DNA of 64,000 nt from Arthrobacter sp. B1I2 (GTDB taxonomy: Bacteria > Actinomycetota > Actinomycetes > Actinomycetales > Micrococcaceae): contig NZ_JAUSYC010000001.1 in the NCBI RefSeq assembly GCF_030816485.1, forward strand, positions 3,162,001-3,226,000. The letters run 5' to 3'. Below the pieces are notes generated by a model. It saw only the letters and a list, made by a program, of their open reading frames with translations, made no database searches and had not been told where the DNA came from. Both the position numbers and the translations under genes were made by a program. Below, one piece after another: positions 18,316 to 27,435 of this stretch; positions within the stretch are counted from its first letter, which is position 1; each line of letters starts with the position of its first letter.

Positions 18316-19380
18316 CTAGTTCGTAACCTCCGGATTGTCCACCACGTTCGTTCCCGCGATGGCGTCCCTGGCCGCGCGCCGCAGCTTCTTGTCTGACACC
18401 GCCCGCTCCCCCACAGCGCCAGGGGTCCAGGCATTCACATCCTCTTCGTTGAATTCGGTCTTGGACGGCCGGCGCTTGACTGAGATGCCGGTGACGCCGT
18501 CGGCGAGCCGTCGGGTGACCAGCAGGAAACCGGTGTGGGCCACCATGCGGTGGTCCGGCCGGACGGCGAGTCCCTCCAGGTGCCAGCCGCGGACCAGTGA
18601 TTCCCAGGCATCAGGTTCGGTGAAGCGGCCATCTGCGCGGATCGCCTCCGCCGTCCGGGAGAGCTGGGTGACCGTGGCAACGTAGTTGATCCAGACGCCG
18701 CCAGGGGCAAGTACAGTGGCGACGGCATCGAGGCATTCCCAGGGGGCCAGCATGTCCAGGACCACGCGGTCCACGGAGCCGGGCTCCTCAGCCTTGACCA
18801 CTTCCTCCTGGAAGTCGCCGAGGGAAATCTGCCAGGCGGGATGCGGGCCGCCGAAGATGGTCTCCACATTGCCGCGGGCAATGTCCGCAAACTCTTCGCG
18901 CCGCTCAAAGGAGTGCAGGTAGCCGTTGTCCCCCACGGCCCGGAGCAGGGAGATGGACAGGGCACCGGAGCCGACGCCGGCCTCCACCACGCGTGCCCCG
19001 GGGAAGATGTCCGCCATGGTGACGATCTGGCCGGCGTCCTTGGGATAGACCACGGCGGCACCGCGGGGCATGGAAAGCACGAAGTCGGAGAGCAGCGGGC
19101 GCAGTGTCTGGTACTGCTGGCCGACGTTGTTCACCACAACGGAGCCGTCCACCTTGCCGATGATCTCGTCGTGGTTCAAGAAGCCGCGGTGGGTGTGGAA
19201 GGCGCCACCGCGTTCAAGCGTGATGGTGTTCATGCGGCCGCGTTCATCGGTGAGCTGGACACGCTCGCCCTCCCGGAAGGGCCCGCGGCGACGGGCAGCT
19301 CCCACCGGCTGCGAGCCGCTGGCGGCAGCACCGGCCTGCGCTGTTCCCCTGGCGTCGTTGACGGCAGTTTCGCTGCTCAT
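18316..19380 (-). CDS. trmI: tRNA (adenine-58-N1)-methyltransferase TrmI
   Basis: A 354-residue class I SAM methyltransferase that makes m1A58 in the T loop of tRNA. It has the N-terminal RGxFxTHRGFLxHDEIIG-type domain, the SAM-binding loop VVEAGVGSGALSISLLRAVG, and the VVLDMLAPWE motif of the TrmI family. An extra basic tail ends in VVDNPEVTN. GAGGAAAATC precedes the ATG. It stands upstream of mpa on the same strand, a common order in actinobacteria. Confidence 0.93.
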   Translation of the reverse strand: MSSETAVNDARGTAQAGAAASGSQPVGAARRRGPFREGERVQLTDERGRMNTITLERGGAFHTHRGFLNHDEIIGKVDGSVVVNNVGQQYQTLRPLLSDFVLSMPRGAAVVYPKDAGQIVTMADIFPGARVVEAGVGSGALSISLLRAVGDNGYLHSFERREEFADIARGNVETIFGGPHPAWQISLGDFQEEVVKAEEPGSVDRVVLDMLAPWECLDAVATVLAPGGVWINYVATVTQLSRTAEAIRADGRFTEPDAWESLVRGWHLEGLAVRPDHRMVAHTGFLLVTRRLADGVTGISVKRRPSKTEFNEEDVNAWTPGAVGERAVSDKKLRRAARDAIAGTNVVDNPEVTN

Positions 19381-19475
19381 GATTTTCCTCGCTCCTGTAA
19401 ACCTTTTGTGCCGCGGCCAAAGTCCCCAGGGACATTGTGGCTTTTATGGCGGCAATGCACGACCGGCAGGTAACT

Positions 19476-20675
19476 CTACCGGTTCTGGCCCTGCGGGTAC
19501 TTATCGTTGCGCTGGCGCTTCCCGGTGATGGCCGCCAGGACAGCGTCCTGGGTCAGCAGTCCGGTGACTGAGCCGTTGTGGTCAACCACGGCGTAGTGGC
19601 GTCCCTCAAGCTGGGACAGAAACTGGATCAGCTCCTGCCCTTTGGACCACTCAGGAACGTATGCACCTGCAGCCAGGGGGAACGAAATGGCGGTGACGGG
19701 GGTCGTCTCGGCCGCGGCACCGGGTACCGAGGCCAGGGCGTCGGGGTCCACCACGCCCTGGGGCCGGCCGTCAGGTCCGCACACCACCACGGTTCTTGTT
19801 CCGGCAGCTGCAAGGCGCAGGGCGTCGCGGACAGTGCCGCTGGCAGGCAACCCCACGGCCGGCGTCGATAATCCCGCTGCGCTGACGAGCGGCAGCCGTC
19901 CCCGCAGTGTGCCCTGCTGGATGGAAGCTGAAGCGCCCATCCAAAGGAATCCGCCCACCAGGACGGTGATCATGAGGAGGCTGAAGTCAGGCTGGTCGCC
20001 GGCGAGGTACGGCCGAAGGAGGAACCAGTAGGCGATGGCCAGGACGATGATCCGGCCGCCCCAGCCGGCAGCCACGGTTCCTTTCGCCTGGCTGCCCGTG
20101 GCTTTCCACACGATGGACTCGACCAACCGGCCCCCATCCAGCGGCAGGCCCGGCAATACGTTGAAGACTCCGATGAGGAAGTTCGCCCACATGAAGATGT
20201 TCGTCAGGATCTCGGCGACACTTCCAAGACTGTTGGTGCCAAGCACCAGCCAGGCGCCGCCGGCGAGGACGAAATTGGCGGCAGGCCCGGCCAGCGCCAC
20301 CAGGACGGATCGGCCGGGGGAAGCTGTGAAGCTCTCGAACTGGGTGTGCCCGCCCCAAAGGTTGAGGACGATCTTTTGGGTGGGCCACCCGTAGATTTTC
20401 GCGGTCAGGGCGTGGGCGAGTTCGTGGACAAGCACCGAGATGAGCAACAGGACGGCGTAGGCGAAGGCCACGATATAGGCGCTCATGCCCAGCGCGGGGT
20501 TGTTTCGCGCCAACACCGGCCCGTAGGCGATGACGGTGAAGGCGGCGATCACAAACCACGAGTAGGCAAGAACGATGGGAACGCCGGCGATGCGTCCCAG
20601 CGGGATGCCTTCCCGGCGGACCCGGGCGCCGGTTTCGGTGCCGCGTTGACTGCCCGGTTCAGCCACGGGAGTCAC
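19476..20675 (-). CDS. Site-2 protease (M50) with CBS domains
   Basis: An intramembrane zinc metalloprotease of about 399 residues. The zinc motif HELAH is at about 84-88 in a membrane helix; the second motif NVLPGLPLDGGRLVES supplies the third ligand. Two CBS-like domains follow (about 250-390), as in mycobacterial Rip3-type proteases. The frame is open to 20822, but that part overlaps the HAD gene and is low-complexity; I prefer GTG 20675 or GTG 20666, both overlapping the HAD stop. Substrates are unknown. Confidence 0.82.
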   Translation of the reverse strand: MTPVAEPGSQRGTETGARVRREGIPLGRIAGVPIVLAYSWFVIAAFTVIAYGPVLARNNPALGMSAYIVAFAYAVLLLISVLVHELAHALTAKIYGWPTQKIVLNLWGGHTQFESFTASPGRSVLVALAGPAANFVLAGGAWLVLGTNSLGSVAEILTNIFMWANFLIGVFNVLPGLPLDGGRLVESIVWKATGSQAKGTVAAGWGGRIIVLAIAYWFLLRPYLAGDQPDFSLLMITVLVGGFLWMGASASIQQGTLRGRLPLVSAAGLSTPAVGLPASGTVRDALRLAAAGTRTVVVCGPDGRPQGVVDPDALASVPGAAAETTPVTAISFPLAAGAYVPEWSKGQELIQFLSQLEGRHYAVVDHNGSVTGLLTQDAVLAAITGKRQRNDKYPQGQNR

Positions 20676-21390
20676 CAGCGGAAGTGGTGGCCGGCTCCGT
20701 TGCATCCGTCCGCAGGAGCAGGGCTTCAAGCTCCGCCATGCTGCGGCCGGACAGTGAGTCCCAGAGCGCGTAGCTGCCGTCGTCCGGCAGAGGAACGATG
20801 TGCGGGACAGCCACGGTGGCAACGCCGGAGGCTACGGCCGCAGCTACTCCCGGTACGGAGTCCTCAAGGGCTACGCAGTGGTGGATTCCCAGGTCAGGAT
20901 CGCTTTCCTGCAGCAGCTCGACGGCGGTCAGGTACGCCTCCGGGTGTGGCTTGCCCCGGGTCACGGTGTCGCCGGTGACCAGGACTTCGAAGTACGGCCG
21001 GGGAAGGCTGGAGACGACCTCGCGGGCCAACGGCCCCTCGGACATAGTGACCAGGGCGCACCGCACGCCTGCCAGGTGCAGTTCCTCGAGGAGTTCACGG
21101 GCGCCGGGGCGCCAAGGCACCTGCTGCTGGACGCTGCTGATGACCCGGGCCGTCAGGGAATCGATGATCTCGCGGATTTCGAGCTGGACGCCGGCCTGCT
21201 GGAGCAGGCCCGCGGAGAACGTCAGTGATTGGCCCACCAGCTGCATTGCCTGGTCGTGGCTCCAGGTGCCGCCATGGGCCTCCACCAAGGCATGTTCGGC
21301 GGCAATCCAGTATGGCTCGGTGTCCACGATGGTCCCGTCCATGTCCCAAAGGACGGCTTTGAGCGGGGAACCGGCGGCAGGAGATCGCAT
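20659..21390 (-). CDS. HAD-superfamily hydrolase
   Basis: A 243-residue phosphatase or phosphomutase-like protein. Motif I is DMDGTIVDTE near the N-terminus (nucleophile and general acid Asp), motif II lies in ALVTMSE, and motif IV in ALEDSVPGVAAA. A helical cap domain sits between motifs I and II. The substrate cannot be inferred. Its stop overlaps the likely start of the M50 gene, so the two are probably co-expressed. Confidence 0.9.
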   Translation of the reverse strand: MRSPAAGSPLKAVLWDMDGTIVDTEPYWIAAEHALVEAHGGTWSHDQAMQLVGQSLTFSAGLLQQAGVQLEIREIIDSLTARVISSVQQQVPWRPGARELLEELHLAGVRCALVTMSEGPLAREVVSSLPRPYFEVLVTGDTVTRGKPHPEAYLTAVELLQESDPDLGIHHCVALEDSVPGVAAAVASGVATVAVPHIVPLPDDGSYALWDSLSGRSMAELEALLLRTDATEPATTSAGDSRG

Positions 21391-21540
21391 GAGGCCAGTC
21401 TACGGGGCACGGCTGGGCGGAGGCTGTGGGCTACGCCCTTGGCGAATATGACGCAGGCCGGTGCCCTTTGTGCCGGTTACCGGGGATTTGCGGCGCTTCA
21501 TTCCATGCACGAGTGCGCACCTTGGACGTAGGGTGAAGAA

Positions 21541-22446
21541 ATGAATAGCTTCGAGGGAGACACCGCCGAACAGGGTGCCGGACCCGAGCGGGAACGCTTC
21601 CTGCAGCCGGTGGCTGACGGACAACGCGTAACCGTAATGCTTGCCGCCTTTGAAGGGTGGAACGACGCCGGAGAAGCGGCCAGCGATTCGCTGCGGTACC
21701 TGAACAAGTTGTGGGGCGGCAAGAAAGTGGCATCCATCGATGCTGACGAGTATTACGACTTCCAGTTCACGCGCCCCACGGTCCGCAGGAACTCTGCCGG
21801 TGAACGCAAGATCAAATGGCCTTCCACGCGGATTTACAAAGCCAGCGCACCGAATTCCAACGTGGATGTCATCTTTGTGCAGGGCACGGAACCGTCCTAT
21901 AAATGGCGTGCCTACACTGCGGAGCTGCTGGTCCACGCCGAGGCGCTGAACGTGGACTACGTGGTGCTGGTAGGTGCGCTGCTGGCAGACGTTCCACACA
22001 GCCGGCCGATTCCGGTGAGCACTTCGTCCGATGACGCTCCACTGCGGGAACGCATGAACCTGGAAGCCTCGCAGTACGAAGGCCCCGTTGGCATCGTGGG
22101 CGTCCTGTCAGAGGTGGCACTGCTGGCAGGGATCCCCACCGTGTCCCTGTGGGCCGCCGTGCCGCATTACGTGGCCCAGGCTCCCTCCCCCAAAGCCCAG
22201 CTTGCCCTTTTGCACCGCATCGAAGAGCTGCTGCAGGTGCCCCTGGACACCCATGAACTGGCGGAGGAAGCGGACGCCTGGGAACGGGGCGTGGACGAGC
22301 TGGCCACCGAGGACCCGGAAATTGCCGCCTACGTCCGGCAGCTGGAGGAAGCAAAGGACACCGCGGACCTGCCTGAAGCCAGCGGCGAGTCGATTGCCCG
22401 CGAATTTGAGCGGTACCTGAAGCGGCGGGGGCAGGACCGGCCCTGA
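21541..22446 (+). CDS. PAC2-family protein
   Basis: A 301-residue protein of the PAC2 (proteasome assembly chaperone 2-like) family, recognised by the N-terminal TVMLAAFEGWNDAGEAASDSLRYL and the KWPSTRIY region. In eukaryotes relatives help assemble proteasomes; in actinobacteria the role is unproven. It lies only about 2 kb from the proteasome locus, but on the opposite strand. A -10-like TAGGGT at 21529-21534 ends six bases before the ATG, so the mRNA is probably leaderless. Confidence 0.9.
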   Translation: MNSFEGDTAEQGAGPERERFLQPVADGQRVTVMLAAFEGWNDAGEAASDSLRYLNKLWGGKKVASIDADEYYDFQFTRPTVRRNSAGERKIKWPSTRIYKASAPNSNVDVIFVQGTEPSYKWRAYTAELLVHAEALNVDYVVLVGALLADVPHSRPIPVSTSSDDAPLRERMNLEASQYEGPVGIVGVLSEVALLAGIPTVSLWAAVPHYVAQAPSPKAQLALLHRIEELLQVPLDTHELAEEADAWERGVDELATEDPEIAAYVRQLEEAKDTADLPEASGESIAREFERYLKRRGQDRP

Positions 22447-22470
22447 CATGTACCGGGCGACGCTAGCGGG

Positions 22471-22508
22471 AAGGGGCCTGGCCTGGAGGAATCCGGGCCA
22501 GGCCCCTT
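22471..22508. terminator. Bidirectional terminator between PAC2 and mshC
   Basis: A perfect 13-bp inverted repeat (22471-22483 with 22496-22508) with a 12-base loop lies between the two convergent genes. Confidence 0.8.
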
Positions 22509-22554
22509 TGGTTTGCCTCGTGGAGGCGAAGCGAAAGCCCTGGAGCCGAATGCC

Positions 22555-23832
22555 TTAGAGCCGAATGCCCAGGAGGGCGTCCACCGCGTCCTTGACCAGG
22601 GTGCGGTCACCGGGGCTGGCGGCAGCACCGCCGTCGTTCGCGGACCGTGCCCAGCGCGATACAGCGGCAACGGCCGCCGGCGCATTGAGGTCGGCTGCCA
22701 GCGCCTCCCGCATTTCGGCCAGCAGCGCCTGGCCTGAACCTTCGGGCGCGTGGTCGAGGGCCTTCCGCCATGCCGCGAGGTCTGCCTTGGCAGCCGTGAA
22801 GCCTTCGTCCGTCCAGGACCAATCCGAACGGTAGTGGTGGGCCAGGATGGCCATGCGGATCGCTGCCGGGTCCTCCCCGGCGGCGCGAAGCTTGGAGACC
22901 AGCACCAGGTTGCCCTTGGACTTGCTCATCTTTTCCCCGTCGAGCCCCACCATGCCAGCGTGTGCGTAGTGCCGGGCAAGCGGCACCCCGGCCAAGGAGT
23001 ACGCGTGGCCGGCACCCATCTCGTGGTGCGGGAAGACCAGGTCCGACCCGCCGCCCTGCACGGTGAAGGGCGACGGCAGGTACTTCTGGGCAATGACGGT
23101 GCATTCGATGTGCCAGCCGGGCCTGCCCGCCCCCAGGCTCCCACCAGGCCAGCTGGGTTCGCCCTGCCGTTCCACCCGCCACAGCAACGGGTCAAGAGCC
23201 TGCCGCTTCCCGGCGCGGCCGGGGTCCCCGCCACGCTCCGCGAAAAGCTCCAGCATGGCGCTTTCGCCCAGGTGGGAAATGCTTCCCAGGGCCCAGGCGC
23301 CGGGTGCCGTCGACTGCTTGCCGGCAGCTTCGACGTCGTAATAGACGTCGCCGTCAGGTTCACCGTTGGTGCCGGCCACCTGGTACGCCAGGCCCATGCT
23401 GACCAGCCGCTCCACCTCGGGCACGATCAGGCCGATCGACTCGACAGCGCCAACATAGTGGTCCGGCGCAAGGACGTTCAGCGCTTCCATATCTGTTTGG
23501 AAGAGTTCCACCTGCTCCGCGGCGAGGTCGCGCCAGTCGACGCCGGTGGCGGTGGCGCGCTCCAGCAGGGGGTCATCCACGTCCGTAACGTTTTGCACGT
23601 AGGACACCTCGCTGCCGGCGTCCCGCCACGCCCGGTTCAGCAGGTCAAAGGCCACATAGCTGGCCGCGTGGCCCATGTGGGTGGCGTCGTACGGGGTGAT
23701 GCCGCAGACGTACATGGACGGCCGGGCTTCCCGTTCCAGCGCCACTTCGCGGCCTGCCGCGGTATCGAACAGCCGGATGGCGGGAATGTTTCCGGGTAGG
23801 GCAGGAACGGGGCGGGAAGTCCAGGATTTCAC
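22555..23832 (-). CDS. mshC: Mycothiol ligase MshC
   Basis: A 425-residue class I aminoacyl-tRNA-synthetase-like ligase that joins cysteine to glucosaminyl-inositol, the third enzymatic step of mycothiol synthesis. It resembles CysRS but is shorter and lacks the tRNA-binding domain. Visible are the zinc Cys43 ([12 protein letters not shown]), HMGH (52-55) and KMSKS in the C-terminal half. GTG 23832 is preceded by TAGGCT ending six bases upstream, suggesting a leaderless mRNA. It indicates that the organism uses mycothiol. Confidence 0.95.
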   Translation of the reverse strand: MKSWTSRPVPALPGNIPAIRLFDTAAGREVALEREARPSMYVCGITPYDATHMGHAASYVAFDLLNRAWRDAGSEVSYVQNVTDVDDPLLERATATGVDWRDLAAEQVELFQTDMEALNVLAPDHYVGAVESIGLIVPEVERLVSMGLAYQVAGTNGEPDGDVYYDVEAAGKQSTAPGAWALGSISHLGESAMLELFAERGGDPGRAGKRQALDPLLWRVERQGEPSWPGGSLGAGRPGWHIECTVIAQKYLPSPFTVQGGGSDLVFPHHEMGAGHAYSLAGVPLARHYAHAGMVGLDGEKMSKSKGNLVLVSKLRAAGEDPAAIRMAILAHHYRSDWSWTDEGFTAAKADLAAWRKALDHAPEGSGQALLAEMREALAADLNAPAAVAAVSRWARSANDGGAAASPGDRTLVKDAVDALLGIRL

Positions 23833-23847
23833 AAGCCAAGCCTAGTC

Positions 23848-24681
23848 CTAGGCGCTGATGACGCCGAAACCGAGCAGGAGGTACAGGGCCAGCCCCAGGA
23901 AGATCCGGTACCAGACAAAGAGCCGGTAGCTGCGAGTGGATACGAACTTCAGGAACCAGCCGATGATGACGTAGCCCACCACCAGTGCGATCACGGTGGC
24001 AAGGGCGGTTTCCGGCAGGCCGAACGGTCCGGAGATGCCGTCCTTGGTGACCACCTTGTAGAGCTGGTACAGCCCGCTGCCGAAGACCGCGGGGATGGCC
24101 AGCAGGAACGAGTACCGCGCGGCGGCTTCACGGGTGTAGCCCATTAGCAGGCCTGCCGTAATGGTGCCGCCGGAGCGGGAGACGCCGGGAATCAAGGCCA
24201 GGGCCTGTGCCAGGCCGTAGAAGATGCCGTGCTTGTAGGTCAGGTGGGCCAGGTCCCGCTTTTGGGCTCCCACGGCGTCCGCGACAGCGAGGATGAGGCC
24301 GAAAACGATCAGCATGGTGGCGACGATCCACATGCTGCGGAGCACTGATTCGATCTGGTCCTGGAAGAGCAGGCCCAAAACGATGATGGGAAGGCTGCCC
24401 AGAATCACCAGCCAGCCCATCCGGACGTCAGGATCCTGCCGCGGCACCTTGCCGGTAAGGGAGCCTGCCCAGGCTTTGACGATGCGGACAATGTCGCGCC
24501 AGAAAAAGATCAGCACCGCGGTTTCCGTGCCGAGCTGGGTGATGGCGGTAAAGGCCGCCCCCGGGTCCTCCGCGTTGGGGAGGAATTCGCCCACGATCCG
24601 CAGGTGTGCACTCGATGAAATAGGTAGAAATTCGGTCAGTCCCTGCACTAGGCCCAGCAGGGCCGCCTCAAACCAGTTCAC
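23848..24681 (-). CDS. uppP: Undecaprenyl-diphosphatase UppP (BacA)
   Basis: A 277-residue polytopic membrane enzyme that recycles undecaprenyl pyrophosphate and can confer bacitracin tolerance. Both conserved motifs are present: [14 protein letters not shown] near the N-terminus and the [15 protein letters not shown] segment. GTG 24681 follows TAGGGT with a six-base gap, so it too looks leaderless. mshC begins 15 bases after its stop and may have its own promoter inside the end of this gene. Confidence 0.95.
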   Translation of the reverse strand: MNWFEAALLGLVQGLTEFLPISSSAHLRIVGEFLPNAEDPGAAFTAITQLGTETAVLIFFWRDIVRIVKAWAGSLTGKVPRQDPDVRMGWLVILGSLPIIVLGLLFQDQIESVLRSMWIVATMLIVFGLILAVADAVGAQKRDLAHLTYKHGIFYGLAQALALIPGVSRSGGTITAGLLMGYTREAAARYSFLLAIPAVFGSGLYQLYKVVTKDGISGPFGLPETALATVIALVVGYVIIGWFLKFVSTRSYRLFVWYRIFLGLALYLLLGFGVISA

Positions 24682-24732
24682 GCTAAGACCCTACGGCATG
24701 GCAGCAGGGCATCTGCCCGTAAGCTTGCTGCT

Positions 24733-25665
24733 ATGCAGCAGCGTTACGTCGGCAACAGTGGATTGCGAGTTTCAGCCCTTTCCCTGGGCACCCGGTCCTG
24801 GGGCGGGGAAACTGATGAGCAGGACGCGTCCGAGTTGCTGCGTACCTTCCTTGATGCGGGCGGCCGGCACGTGGATACATCGGCTTCATACGCGGGCGGC
24901 GGTTCGGAGGCGATCCTTGGCTCGCTCCTGGGTGATGTGGTGTCCCGCCCCGAGATTTCCATCTCCACTAAAGCGGGGATGACGACGCCGGACGGGCGCC
25001 GTGCGGTGGACACGTCACGCAGCGCGATGCTCACCGGACTTGACGCGAGCCTGGCACGGCTGGGCACGGACTATGTGGACCTCTGGTTCGCCGAGGCGTG
25101 GGACGGCAACGTTCCCCTCGAGGAAACGCTGGCCGCGCTGGAATTCGCTGTCCGCACCGGGCGGGCGCGGTACGCCGGGATTTCGAACTTCAAGGGCTGG
25201 CAGGCGGCGAAGGCCGCGGCCATCAGCAGCGTGCCGCTGGTGGCTGTCCAAGCCGAATATTCATTCCTTAACAGGACAGCGGAGGCGGAACTCCTCCCGG
25301 CCATTGAGGATGCAGGGCTTGGCCTGATGGCCTGGGCTCCGCTGGGCCGCGGGGTCCTCACCGGGAAATACCGGGGCAGCATCCCCGCCGGGTCGCGGGG
25401 GGCGTCGGCCGGCGAAGCCACTTACGTGGAGCCTTATCTGGAGGAGAAGCCGTCGCGCATCGTGGATGCGGTGTGCATGGCGGCCAACGGGCTGGGCCGG
25501 ACACCGCAGGACGTCGCACTTTCATGGCTGCTGTCACAGCAGGGAGTTGCCTCGGCCATCGTTGGGGCCCGCACTCCGGTGCAATTGAAGGAAATCCTGG
25601 ATGGCCAGCAGGCTCCCCTCCCGCCGCAGATTGCACGGGCCCTGGAGGATGTATCCGCAGCCTAA
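24733..25665 (+). CDS. Aldo/keto reductase
   Basis: A 310-residue NADPH-dependent aldo/keto reductase (TIM barrel). Visible are the catalytic DTSASYAGG, FAEAWDGN and ISNFKGWQ elements and the C-terminal cofactor loop AIVGARTPVQL. The substrate is unknown. TAAGCT at 24720-24725 ends seven bases before the ATG, pointing to a leaderless mRNA divergent from uppP. Confidence 0.93.
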   Translation: MQQRYVGNSGLRVSALSLGTRSWGGETDEQDASELLRTFLDAGGRHVDTSASYAGGGSEAILGSLLGDVVSRPEISISTKAGMTTPDGRRAVDTSRSAMLTGLDASLARLGTDYVDLWFAEAWDGNVPLEETLAALEFAVRTGRARYAGISNFKGWQAAKAAAISSVPLVAVQAEYSFLNRTAEAELLPAIEDAGLGLMAWAPLGRGVLTGKYRGSIPAGSRGASAGEATYVEPYLEEKPSRIVDAVCMAANGLGRTPQDVALSWLLSQQGVASAIVGARTPVQLKEILDGQQAPLPPQIARALEDVSAA

Positions 25666-25699
25666 GGCTGCCGGTCGTTGCCGGCTTCCACGGCCGCCG

Positions 25700-25966
25700 C
25701 TATTCCTCGACGATTTCCAGGTCCTCGTCCTCGTCCACGTCGGCTACCTCGTCCTCTTCGTCCTCGTCGTCAAAGACCTGCAGCGGTGTTACTTCGTTGT
25801 AGGACTCGTAGAGCGCGTCCTCGTAAACCTCGAAGGCATCGGCTACTGCGAAAAACGCTGCTTCGACGGAAGGGTCACCGTCCCCGCGACGGTTCGATGC
25901 TGCTATAAGGTGTTCTTCCAAAGCGGTGGTCAGGGACGAAAGCGCGACACGCGGATCGATGCTCAT
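25700..25966 (-). CDS. Conserved small acidic protein, unknown function
   Basis: An 88-residue protein with a helical N-terminal half (DPRVALSSLTTALEEHLIAA) and a very acidic C-terminus (FDDEDEEDEVADVDEDEDL). It resembles small actinobacterial proteins sometimes labelled primosomal or hypothetical; I see no functional motif. TAACGT lies six bases before the ATG (25973-25978), another leaderless-type start, and it diverges from the DUF5703 gene. Confidence 0.78.
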   Translation of the reverse strand: MSIDPRVALSSLTTALEEHLIAASNRRGDGDPSVEAAFFAVADAFEVYEDALYESYNEVTPLQVFDDEDEEDEVADVDEDEDLEIVEE

Positions 25967-26007
25967 GACTTCACGTTAGCCGGAAAAAGGACGAAAATGG
26001 AGAGCAA

Positions 26008-26241
26008 ATGAAGGAACAATTTCTCACCAGCTCGGTCCAGCGGGAGCGGGATTATCTGCGGCAGTACGAGTACCTCGTGCTGACCGTCAGCCCTGAGGAT
26101 TCCTTGCCGGAGGCGCGCCGCCGCCTGGTGGAACACTCCGAATACGGCAAGTGGGAACTGGAACGCAGCAAGCTCTACGTGGGCGGCGGCAGGCGCTTTT
26201 GGCTGCGGCGCCGGGTGATGCAGGTCCAAAGGACCGTCTGA
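26008..26241 (+). CDS. DUF5703 family protein
   Basis: A 77-residue protein matching the actinobacterial DUF5703 family (RDYLRQYEYLVLTVSPED, RLVEHSEYGKWELERSKLY, GRRFWLRRRVMQVQRT). No function is known. It is rich in aromatic and basic residues with no membrane segment or signal. It converges on the acyl-CoA dehydrogenase gene. Confidence 0.85.
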   Translation: MKEQFLTSSVQRERDYLRQYEYLVLTVSPEDSLPEARRRLVEHSEYGKWELERSKLYVGGGRRFWLRRRVMQVQRTV

Positions 26242-26263
26242 GCAACAGGGTCCAGAGGACCGT

Positions 26264-27424
26264 CTAGTTTTCGAGCGGGCCCAGCCAGGCGTTGGCCACC
26301 GTGTTGTGTGCTGATTCGTCGTCGGACGGGTGGAACATCCCGGCGAGTACGTCCCGGTAGAGCCTTTCCAGCTCTGATCCCCTGAAGTAGCTGGATCCTC
26401 CACTGACACGAATGGCGAGGTCCACCACGCGCCGTGCCGTTTCGGTGGCATTCATTTTCAGGCCCACCAGTTTGGGGAACCACTGGGGTCCGTGATCAAC
26501 CAGGGCGTCGACGTCGGCAGTGACGGACGTGAGCTGGGGGTACAGGTTGTCCATGGCCATGGCGGCGTCCGCCACCTTCCAGCGGATGTCCGGATCCTGG
26601 GCGTAGCTGCGTCCGCCGTTCTTGAGGGAGGTCCGGCGCTTGGCCGCCTCCACGCCCAGGACCAGGGCACGTTGGCCCAAGCCTGTGTAGACGGCGGCCA
26701 GGAGGCTTTCGAAGCACGCGAAGATGGCGAAGATCAGGGGGTCGGCGTTGGGACCCACCGGCAGCTTGCGGAATATCCTGTCCGCAGGGACAGCCGCCCC
26801 TTCGAGGACCGTGGTGGCGGACTGGCTGGCCCGCATGCCCAGGGTGTCCCAGTCGTCCAGGACCCGGTAGCCGGGTGTTTCCCGCCTGATGAACCCATGG
26901 ACCAATTCGCCGGCACCGTCCCGGGCCGCGGCATCTTTTCCGAAAATCCCAAGCCGTGTCCAAGCCGGCGAGAGACTCGTGAAGATCTTGGTTCCGGTGA
27001 ACGAATAGCTTCCGTCCGGCTCCGGTGTGGCCATGGTCCGTGAGTCGAAGAGGACTGAGTCGTTGCCCGCCTCCGAGTTGCCGAACGCGTAGACCTCGCC
27101 CTGCGCGGCTTCCTTGAGGACGAAGGCCAGCGAGTGGTCGCCCCGGGCAGCGAGGACGTGCGCGACGCCGGTCCAGACCAGGTGCATGTTGACGGCAAGG
27201 GCGGTGGCAGGGGCGGCCGTTGCCAGCCTGCGCTGGCACTGCGCCGCCGCTTCGAGCCCAAGTCCGGCGCCGCCGTCGGACGCTGGAACGAAAAGCTTCA
27301 GGTACCGTGCCGCCGCAAGCTCCTGCAGGTCCTCGTGGAAGAAGGCGTTGTCCCGGTCATAGCCGGCTGCGCGGCCGCGGATGCGTTCCAGGAGCTCATC
27401 CGGCAGCAGGTCCTCTGGCGTCAC
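26264..27424 (-). CDS. Acyl-CoA dehydrogenase family protein
   Basis: A 386-residue flavoprotein of the acyl-CoA dehydrogenase superfamily. It has the helical N-terminal domain, the middle beta-barrel (FGNSEAGNDS, FTGTKIFTSLSPAWTRLGIFG) and the C-terminal helical bundle. The RVSGGSSYFRGSELERLYRDVLAG end fits the monooxygenase-like branch as well as true dehydrogenases, so substrate and reaction stay open. It lies 11 bases after the M20 peptidase gene on the same strand. Confidence 0.87.
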   Translation of the reverse strand: MTPEDLLPDELLERIRGRAAGYDRDNAFFHEDLQELAAARYLKLFVPASDGGAGLGLEAAAQCQRRLATAAPATALAVNMHLVWTGVAHVLAARGDHSLAFVLKEAAQGEVYAFGNSEAGNDSVLFDSRTMATPEPDGSYSFTGTKIFTSLSPAWTRLGIFGKDAAARDGAGELVHGFIRRETPGYRVLDDWDTLGMRASQSATTVLEGAAVPADRIFRKLPVGPNADPLIFAIFACFESLLAAVYTGLGQRALVLGVEAAKRRTSLKNGGRSYAQDPDIRWKVADAAMAMDNLYPQLTSVTADVDALVDHGPQWFPKLVGLKMNATETARRVVDLAIRVSGGSSYFRGSELERLYRDVLAGMFHPSDDESAHNTVANAWLGPLEN

Positions 27425-27435
27425 GGCAGGTCCCC

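Noticed and set aside
16449..18326. 625-codon plus-strand frame opposite mpa
   Set aside because: Shadow frame; Walker motifs and the GQYL end are on the minus strand.
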